A DNA stretch of 64,000 nucleotides. Origin: Listeria fleischmannii subsp. fleischmannii LU2006-1. GTDB taxonomy: Bacteria > Bacillota > Bacilli > Lactobacillales > Listeriaceae. Made by a program: the position numbers and the translations under genes. Under the pieces are notes generated by a model. It searched no databases. It was not told the origin of the DNA and saw only the letters and a list, made by a program, of their open reading frames with translations. Every line of letters starts with the position of its first letter. Position 1 is the first letter of the stretch. Positions 58,477 through 64,000 of this stretch are shown in pieces. The stretch covers positions 84,497-148,496 of the forward strand of contig NZ_ALWW01000001.1 of assembly GCF_000344175.1 (NCBI RefSeq). Direction: 5' to 3'.

Positions 58477-61400
58477 TTATTTTACAACCGTCACATCAAT
58501 ACGATTAATTTCTTGATAAGCCGCATTTACTAAAACTAATTCTACTTTATCATTTTCAGTAATTTGTAGCGCTTTTAGATTTGAGAATGAATATTTTCCG
58601 TCTGCTGAGTTTGCTTGACGTTTAACAACACCATTCACGAATAAACGAACTTTAGATCCTAGTGTGCCATATGTGCCTGATAATGTATCTGTATCAAGCT
58701 TATAGTTACTATCTACAGTTAGTGCATTTAATTCTGCTGCATTAGCTACTTTCACTGTTAGTCTTTTCACTTCAACATATTGTGAGTTTACAGCTACTAA
58801 TTCCACTTTATCATCTGGACCTACAATAAAGCTTCCTGCATTGTTAAATGTGAACTTATGTGTTGCTTCATCCATATTCGCTTGCGCCTTCACTACACCA
58901 TTTACAAATAAACGTACTTTTAAAATACCTTCTCCGTATGTTCCTGTCAACACTTGGTCACCGGCATTGTAAGCATCATTTGTTAATGTGTATAGCATCC
59001 CTTTTAATTCAACTGATTTACGGCTAACTTCTTGATAAAGGGAGTTAACAGCAACCACTTCCACTTTAGCTTGGTTAGAAGTAATCAATTTATCAACATT
59101 ATTAAATGTGTAGCTTCCATCATTATTAATAGCTTGAGCAACAATTTTCCCATCTATCGCTAAACGTACTTTAGAAATACCTGAACCATATGTTCCTGTT
59201 AACGTAGTATTCCCCATTTGATAAGCTTGTACTGTTAATGCATTCGCTGTTGAATTTTCCACTGTAACAGGAGCGCGGTAAATTTCTGCATATTGCTTAT
59301 TCACTGCAACTACTTCCACTTGATCGGACGGGCTTGTAATTAAGCTTGCTGCATTATTAAATGTGAATTTATGTGTTGTTGCATCAGTTGTGGCTTGTGC
59401 TTTAACTTCACCATTAACAATAAGGCGGATTTTATAAGCACTATCATCATACGTACCTGTTAATTGACTTGTGCCATAGCTATACGTATCTGGAGTAAGA
59501 ACTTTAATTAAATTCCCTTTTAATGTTACTGCCACGCGTTTAACTTCCACATATTTACTATCCACACCAACAACTTCTACTTTATCTGTTGCTGAAACAA
59601 TAAATTTATCAATGTTATTAAATGTATAAGCACCATTAGTTGTAGTAGCTTGTGAAACAACCGCGTCATTCACAAATAAACGAACTTTAGAAATACCAGC
59701 ACCATATGTGCCACTAAAGGAGCTCGTTCCAACTGTAAGTGTTTCTGGAACAGTTAAATCCAATTTTGTAGAGCGTGTCACTGTTTTTTCAACTGCATCT
59801 GAAATATTATTTGCTGCGTCTACGAGCGTGACGCTAACCACTGCATTTTCAGCTTGTTGTGGAATAGCAATTTGGAATTTTCCATTTTCAGCCACTTTTG
59901 CTCGGCCAATTTCTTGACCATTAACTTTCGCAATCGCAGTTGTAGAAGCTTCCCCAGTACCAGACACTACTTTGTCATCTGCAGAAATAGCATTTACAAC
60001 CGGCGCATCTGGAGCCGTCACATCTTTTACTTGAATCACTTTTTCTTTGCTGACTTGGTCCCCTTTTGAAAGTGTCATGGTCACTGTGTAAGTTGGTAAT
60101 AACTTATCTATTAAAATCGAGAATTTACCTGTTGAATCTACTGTACCGATATACGGATTTTTAACAGCAGTTCCATCTTGATCTTTTACAATAATTCTAA
60201 AATCAGCATTTGGTGTCGCCGTACCTTCAATTTTTGTAGATTGATCTGTAATTTCACTTATGATTGGTTGAGGTAGATCTCCAGGTAGAACTGTCTTAAC
60301 TGTTGTTTCTCCTTTTAATCCAGAAGGTTTAATTTGCGCTATACTAATTTTGGCACCTTCTGCTTGTGCTGGAATTTCAATTTTAAATGAACCATCTGCA
60401 GCTACTGAAACTGGATCAAGAACACCAGTTGGCAATGTAACTTCAACTTTATTTCCAGAAGTTCCTTGACCTTTAATTTCTACTGTATCCGTATACACAT
60501 CTTCAACAATGGGTGCCGCTGGTTTAATAGCATCCACAACTGCTGTTTCTGCTGTAGGACTTACTTTACCGTTTCCTGAAGTCACAACTTGAACTTTATC
60601 TCCGTATTCAGGTTTAGCAATTTCTACTGAAAAATGTCCGCTATTGTCTGTATTCCCTACGTATGGTTTTTCGGTACCATCAGGTTTAATAACTTTAACA
60701 TTTACATTAACCGCTAAATCTGCTTCACCGCTAACGCTTGTACTATTATTTGTTACTTCATTGATAACTGGTTTAGCAAGTTCACCTTGTCTGACAGGAA
60801 GAGAAGTAGTGGCGTCACTAATGTTTCCAGCGATATCTTTATTGACAACAGTCACAACTCGGCCAATAATTTGACGTGGCAATTTAACAGAGTAATTACC
60901 ATCCGCATCCACATCTCCTTCGACCGTTTGATTATCCTCAGTTGTTAAAATCACGGTTGTATTTGGCTCGGCTTTACCAGTTGCAAGATTAGCATCTGTG
61001 TAAATTGGATTGATTGTTGGTGCGTTTGGTGGAGTCACATCAGTATTTTTAAATGCTAAGTTTGTTAATTCCATAATTGCTGCGTTTACACCAATATTTC
61101 CACCTCGCAACATTCCAATCGTGATACTAACATCACCAGTAACAGGTGCTACAATGTCAAATTGAAATGCCCCTCCCATATCCTTTGCTGCTTTACGCAC
61201 TTCTGAATTACCGATTTTAAGATAGAAATCAGCTCCTGCATCAAATAATCCACCTGTATCTTTCACATTACCGCTTAAACGATACGTCTCGCCTTTAATA
61301 ACATGAACTTTTTGTGTAAGTGTACCTTTAGCTCCATAAGACCAAAAACTTAGACCACCAGTAACTGGTTTTACAGTTGAACCATCCCCAAAAATAAATG

Positions 61401-61662
61401 AACCTGAACTATCTTTACTCATTCCACCTGTAATCACTTTGTCATTATACGCCGGAATCCAGTCATCGAAACCTAATGCATTTGGCGTAAATCTGGGGTT
61501 TTTAAGTGTATTCACAGGTGTCACAATTGTAGAACGTGTTTGTGTACTCGTAGATTCTGCTGCACTTACAGTTGCTGGTATTGCTGTTAAAGCTGTGGAT
61601 GCTAATACATTAAATGCAACAAGCGCCACAGCACCTTTTTTCAAAAATTGTTTCTTTTTCAT
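58477..61662 (-). CDS. Large secreted protein with Ig-like domains and C-terminal Big_15-like repeats
   Basis: 1061 residues. Signal peptide ends near residue 34 (ALTAIPATVSAAES). Residues about 55-205 form a CBM-like beta domain (TLTQKVHVIKGETYRLSGNV). Then come about five bacterial Ig-like domains with TVTGSGEANTTV-like turns (for example GKAEPNTTVILTTEDNQTVE). The C-terminal 390 residues are five repeats of about 78 residues with the pattern TLTGTYG..ISKVRLFVNG, YTFNN and DKVEVVAVNS. There is no LPXTG, GW module or SLH domain, so release or non-covalent wall binding is likely. Such repeats are common in Listeria surface proteins. Confidence 0.85.
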   Translation of the reverse strand: MKKKQFLKKGAVALVAFNVLASTALTAIPATVSAAESTSTQTRSTIVTPVNTLKNPRFTPNALGFDDWIPAYNDKVITGGMSKDSSGSFIFGDGSTVKPVTGGLSFWSYGAKGTLTQKVHVIKGETYRLSGNVKDTGGLFDAGADFYLKIGNSEVRKAAKDMGGAFQFDIVAPVTGDVSITIGMLRGGNIGVNAAIMELTNLAFKNTDVTPPNAPTINPIYTDANLATGKAEPNTTVILTTEDNQTVEGDVDADGNYSVKLPRQIIGRVVTVVNKDIAGNISDATTSLPVRQGELAKPVINEVTNNSTSVSGEADLAVNVNVKVIKPDGTEKPYVGNTDNSGHFSVEIAKPEYGDKVQVVTSGNGKVSPTAETAVVDAIKPAAPIVEDVYTDTVEIKGQGTSGNKVEVTLPTGVLDPVSVAADGSFKIEIPAQAEGAKISIAQIKPSGLKGETTVKTVLPGDLPQPIISEITDQSTKIEGTATPNADFRIIVKDQDGTAVKNPYIGTVDSTGKFSILIDKLLPTYTVTMTLSKGDQVSKEKVIQVKDVTAPDAPVVNAISADDKVVSGTGEASTTAIAKVNGQEIGRAKVAENGKFQIAIPQQAENAVVSVTLVDAANNISDAVEKTVTRSTKLDLTVPETLTVGTSSFSGTYGAGISKVRLFVNDAVVSQATTTNGAYTFNNIDKFIVSATDKVEVVGVDSKYVEVKRVAVTLKGNLIKVLTPDTYSYGTSQLTGTYDDSAYKIRLIVNGEVKAQATTDATTHKFTFNNAASLITSPSDQVEVVAVNKQYAEIYRAPVTVENSTANALTVQAYQMGNTTLTGTYGSGISKVRLAIDGKIVAQAINNDGSYTFNNVDKLITSNQAKVEVVAVNSLYQEVSRKSVELKGMLYTLTNDAYNAGDQVLTGTYGEGILKVRLFVNGVVKAQANMDEATHKFTFNNAGSFIVGPDDKVELVAVNSQYVEVKRLTVKVANAAELNALTVDSNYKLDTDTLSGTYGTLGSKVRLFVNGVVKRQANSADGKYSFSNLKALQITENDKVELVLVNAAYQEINRIDVTVVK

Positions 61663-61858
61663 TTTCTCCTCCTGCTTACAAAAAAATTATTTAGTGAATA
61701 TGTTTTGGTTTCCCCCCTTTTTTTCATTCACTACTTTCACATATAATCTTACAATGAATTCAAGTGACTTATTTAGGTTAATTTCGATTATCAAACTACA
61801 GTTTAGAAATTTTTTTCACAAATTTTCACGTTTATGTCAAAAACTTCTCACAAAAACA

Positions 61859-61894
61859 AAAAAAACGCAGCTCCACAATTTGGAACTACGTTTT
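61859..61894. terminator. Terminator of nusG
   Basis: Stem AAAACGCAGCTCCA / TGGAACTACGTTTT with two mismatches, followed by a T-run in the nusG direction. Confidence 0.8.
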
Positions 61895-61899
61895 ACAAT

Positions 61900-62433
61900 T
61901 TAAATTTTTTCAATTTGATTAAAATCAACTTCAACTGGTGTTTCACGGCCAAACATATTGACCATGACTTTTGCTTTTCCTTTATCCAAGTCCATTTCAT
62001 CGACTTTTCCAGAATAATCAGCGAACGGCCCTTCTTTAACCATTACAGTCTCGCCAATCTCAAAGTCAGCATCCAGCAATTTATCCATCATACCCATACT
62101 TTTCAGAATACGATCAGCTTCTTCTGGTAAAAGCGGCGTCGGTTTGGAACCTGAACCAGCGGAACCAACGAAGCCCGTAACGCCTGGAGTGTTACGAACC
62201 ACATACCAAGAATCATCTGTCATCACAATTTCTACAAGGACGTAGCCAGGAAAAACTTTTCTTTTAATAGTTTTTGTTTTTCCGTTTTTTACTTCGGTTT
62301 CCTCTTCTTCCGGAACGATAACGCGAAAGATTTTATCCGACATGCCCATAGATTCAACACGTTTTTCAAGATTAGCTTTTACTTTATTTTCATAGCCAGA
62401 GTAAGTGTGGACAACATACCAATTTTTCTCCAT
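61900..62433 (-). CDS. nusG: Transcription termination/antitermination factor NusG
   Basis: 177 residues. NGN domain MEKNWYVVHTYSGYENKVKA, VLVEIVMTDDSWYVVRNTPG and the KOW domain VKEGPFADYSGKVDEMDLDK with FGRETPVEVDF. Standard length. The start has no close ribosome site: AAAGGAGG is about 31 nt upstream, in front of a tiny open frame (see findings). Confidence 0.98.
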   Translation of the reverse strand: MEKNWYVVHTYSGYENKVKANLEKRVESMGMSDKIFRVIVPEEEETEVKNGKTKTIKRKVFPGYVLVEIVMTDDSWYVVRNTPGVTGFVGSAGSGSKPTPLLPEEADRILKSMGMMDKLLDADFEIGETVMVKEGPFADYSGKVDEMDLDKGKAKVMVNMFGRETPVEVDFNQIEKI

Positions 62434-62491
62434 GTATTAGTTGGTGACACCTTTTGCCACCATCCTCCTTTATTTCCGTTTTATCCAAAAT

Positions 62492-62516
62492 AAAAAACCC
62501 GGATTCACTCGGGTTT
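62492..62516 (-). terminator. Terminator between secE and nusG
   Basis: Hairpin AAACCCG / CGGGTTT with an 11-nt loop, followed on the minus strand by TTTTTTATTTTG. It lies only about 14 nt after the nusG -10 box, so it more likely ends the rpmG-secE transcript than attenuates nusG. Confidence 0.72.
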
Positions 62517-62529
62517 CATCACAAGTAGT

Positions 62530-62558
62530 ATTATACCATTAATTTTTAAAATTGCCCA
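62530..62558 (-). promoter_or_regulatory. Probable nusG promoter
   Basis: Minus-strand -35 TGGGCA (62558-62553) and -10 TATAAT (62535-62530) with a 17-bp spacer, starting four bases after the secE stop codon. Confidence 0.6.
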
Positions 62559-62561
62559 GTT

Positions 62562-62742
62562 TTACAGAATAAGCTGAATAAGCTGTTCAATTCCAAAGTC
62601 TAAGAGCATAAAGAATACGGCAAATAAAATAACTGTAATGACAACTGTTACCGTGTAACTGGTCAATTCTTTACGCGTTGGCCAAGTTACTTTCCGCATT
62701 TCAGATGTTACGTTTTTAAAAAAATCTTGCAATCGCAGACAT
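62562..62742 (-). CDS. secE: Preprotein translocase subunit SecE, frameshifted in this sequence
   Basis: As written, the frame stops after MSAIARFF. One extra base in the A7 run at 62718-62724 (T7 on the coding strand) explains it; corrected, the protein has 59 residues: [19 protein letters not shown] followed by one membrane span ([20 protein letters not shown]). That is a complete Firmicute SecE, with the conserved [12 protein letters not shown] amphipathic segment. SecE is essential, so this is very probably a sequencing error. Ribosome site TTGGAGG precedes the ATG. Confidence 0.93.
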
Positions 62743-62762
62743 GTTTAAACCTCCAATTAAAT

Positions 62763-62912
62763 CTATTTTGTTTCTCGATGTAAAGTATGTTTATTACAGT
62801 GCCGGCAAAATTTCTTAACTTCTAAACGAACTTGTTTATGCGAACCACTGGCACTAATTGAATAATTTCTGGAACCGCACTCGCTACACGCAAGTGATGT
62901 CTTTTTTTTCAT
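62763..62912 (-). CDS. rpmG: 50S ribosomal protein L33, zinc-binding form
   Basis: 49 residues: [20 protein letters not shown] and ends [15 protein letters not shown]. The two CxxC pairs mark the zinc-containing paralogue. It lies 20 bp before secE, the usual place for this gene. Confidence 0.95.
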   Translation of the reverse strand: MKKKTSLACSECGSRNYSISASGSHKQVRLEVKKFCRHCNKHTLHRETK

Positions 62913-63040
62913 TTGCTTCCGTCAACTCCGCTACCTTCATTTGCGTAGTCCCACTAGAAGACTTTGCATCTCTATAAATATATCATTCCCGAAAGTTCTA
63001 GTCAAACGAATTTTTGTGACAAAATTGCCATAAAGCAAGT

Positions 63041-63704
63041 TTATAAGTCTTTCGTCATTTTCCGTTTTATCCGTTGTAGCGCATTATCAATTGATTTTTC
63101 TTTAACATTAAATGCCAGCGCCATTTCATGATAACTTTTTCCCTCTAAATACTGCCTTAAAACATCTCTTTCAAATTCACTCGTTAATGATTCCAATTTT
63201 TTGACCACACTTGTAAAATCTTCATTTTTGATTAAAAAATCTTCAGGGGTTTCAGCTTGTTTTTCAGAAATAACATCAATTAACGTCCAGTCTAGCTCGT
63301 CATCTGAACTAACAGGCGTATCTAAAGAAATTGATTGATTCAGTGGATTATTTTTTTTTCCGTGCCCCTCGCTTTACAGCTGATAAAAGTTGTCGGTTAA
63401 TACAAATCTCTGCAAACGATTTAAATGAAGCCTCCCGTTCAGGATTAAAGTCACGTATGGCCTTAAAAAGACCAATCATCCCTTCCTGAATCAAGTCTTC
63501 ACGTTCAGCCCCCTGCAAAAAATATTGCGTTGCTTTCCAATATACGATGCTTTGATACTTATCGAAAAAGTACTCAAGCGCATCCGTACTTCCGCCTCTA
63601 GCAAGTGTTAGCAAATCCATTTCATTCATTTGTTCTCGTTCATTTGTCAAATCTGATTTGGCTCCTTCGCTAAAAGATTTTGCTTCATTATACAAAGACC
63701 ACAC
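63041..63704 (-). CDS. sigH: RNA polymerase sigma-H factor, frameshifted in this sequence
   Basis: Frame-corrected length is about 220 residues. Region 2: DALEYFFDKYQSIVYWKATQ and REDLIQEGMIGLFKAIRDF. After a T9 run (63351-63359, one extra base) the protein continues NNPLNQSISLDTPVSSDDEL, with region 4 in EFERDVLRQYLEGKSYHEMA and KEKSIDNALQRIKRKM. A GTG at 63704 is used; an ATG giving MNEMDLL lies inside the frame at about 63629 and is an alternative. Sigma-H governs competence-type and stress genes in Listeria. Confidence 0.9.
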
Positions 63705-63718
63705 CTTAGCGTCAACTT

Positions 63719-64000
63719 TTATTTTTCACCCCTACGCCACTTTTCTAGCTGTTGAATCGTATCAGAATCTAAGTTTAATTTAGATTTTGGCATTTCTTCC
63801 CTAATACGTTTCATTTTCTTATCAATTGATCGACTCATTTCTTGAATTTCAAAAAAATAACTCTCTTGAGGAAATCCGTAACACGCATCCTTCTTCCAAA
63901 AAATCGCCCCATTGCTCCGTATAATCGCTCGTTGCAACCATAATTTTGCGTTTTTTCGCATTTTTCCACTCAATAGCTTTTCTTTCTATATATTCATCCG
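63719..64000 (-). CDS. rae1: NYN-domain ribosome-associated endoribonuclease Rae1 (YacP), 5' end outside the window and frameshifted
   Basis: The upstream part, DEYIERKAIEWKNAKKRKIM then VATSDYTEQWGDFLEEGCVL, runs in from the right edge and is read until RELFF. An A7 run (63851-63857, one extra base) then shifts the frame; the C-terminus continues EIQEMSRSIDKKMKRIREEM and ends WRRGEK. VATSDYTEQ is the NYN domain's acidic motif. Rae1 cleaves mRNA in the ribosomal A site. It lies directly upstream of sigH, as in Bacillus and Listeria. Confidence 0.85.

Noticed and set aside
58650..59700. CRISPR-like or tandem DNA repeats
   Set aside because: The periodicity is that of diverged protein repeats (about 78 residues) in the surface protein; there are no short identical DNA repeats with spacers.
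62718..62724. Programmed frameshifting in secE
   Set aside because: No such control of secE is known to me, and identical-looking breaks in many other genes of the window point to base-calling errors instead.

Overview
The window is low-GC Firmicute chromosome, almost certainly Listeria. RpoB and RpoC look Listeria-like, with TTG starts behind good ribosome sites, and the backbone order (rae1, sigH, rpmG, secE, nusG ... rplK, rplA, rplJ, rplL, a BlaI/M56 pair, a methyltransferase, rpoB, rpoC, an internalin-like LPXTG gene, a GH1 phospho-glucosidase) is that of the Listeria rpoBC region as I remember it. Accessory content and residue differences suggest a species outside the L. monocytogenes group; this is inference from memory, not a search. 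Most genes lie on the minus strand, so the transcriptional order runs right to left.

Layout. 1-7.6 kb: a Gfo/Idh/MocA oxidoreductase cut by the left edge, an RpiR regulator, a MarR regulator with a ring-cleaving dioxygenase, a TetR regulator divergent from a GH1 enzyme, and an internalin-like surface protein. 7.8-15.6 kb: rpoC and rpoB, with a strong promoter and a leader of about 430 nt. 15.7-34.2 kb: a glycan-utilisation island between rpoB and the methyltransferase. It has three mannosidases (GH38, GH125, GH92) around a GntR/LacI-type regulator. It also has an operon of two CUT1 permeases, a DUF624 protein, a YesM/YesN-type two-component system, a GH84 N-acetylglucosaminidase and a lipoprotein binding protein. 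None of the glycosidases has a signal peptide, so imported oligosaccharides, probably trimmed N-glycans, would be dismantled in the cytoplasm. 34.3-41.2 kb: conserved backbone, with the BlaI/M56 system and rplKAJL including an L10 leader.

41.2-56 kb: a Wzx/Wzy-type exopolysaccharide or capsule cluster inserted between rplK and nusG. It has a Crp/Fnr regulator and a lipoprotein first, then a UDP-sugar dehydrogenase, priming sugar transferase, NeuD-type and other acetyltransferases, a flippase, several glycosyltransferases, a CpsC/CpsD tyrosine-kinase pair, a polymerase, an Asp2/XcbB-like hydrolase and a DUF6270 protein. 56.3-61.7 kb: a divergent LytTR/AgrC-like two-component pair and a 1061-residue secreted protein with Ig-like repeats. 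61.9-64 kb: nusG, secE, rpmG, sigH and the end of rae1.

Fourteen genes, including secE, sigH and rae1, are broken by single-base indels, nearly all in A/T runs. Because SecE is essential, I read these mainly as sequencing or assembly errors and give frame-corrected gene extents. No rRNA, tRNA, CRISPR array or insertion sequence was seen.
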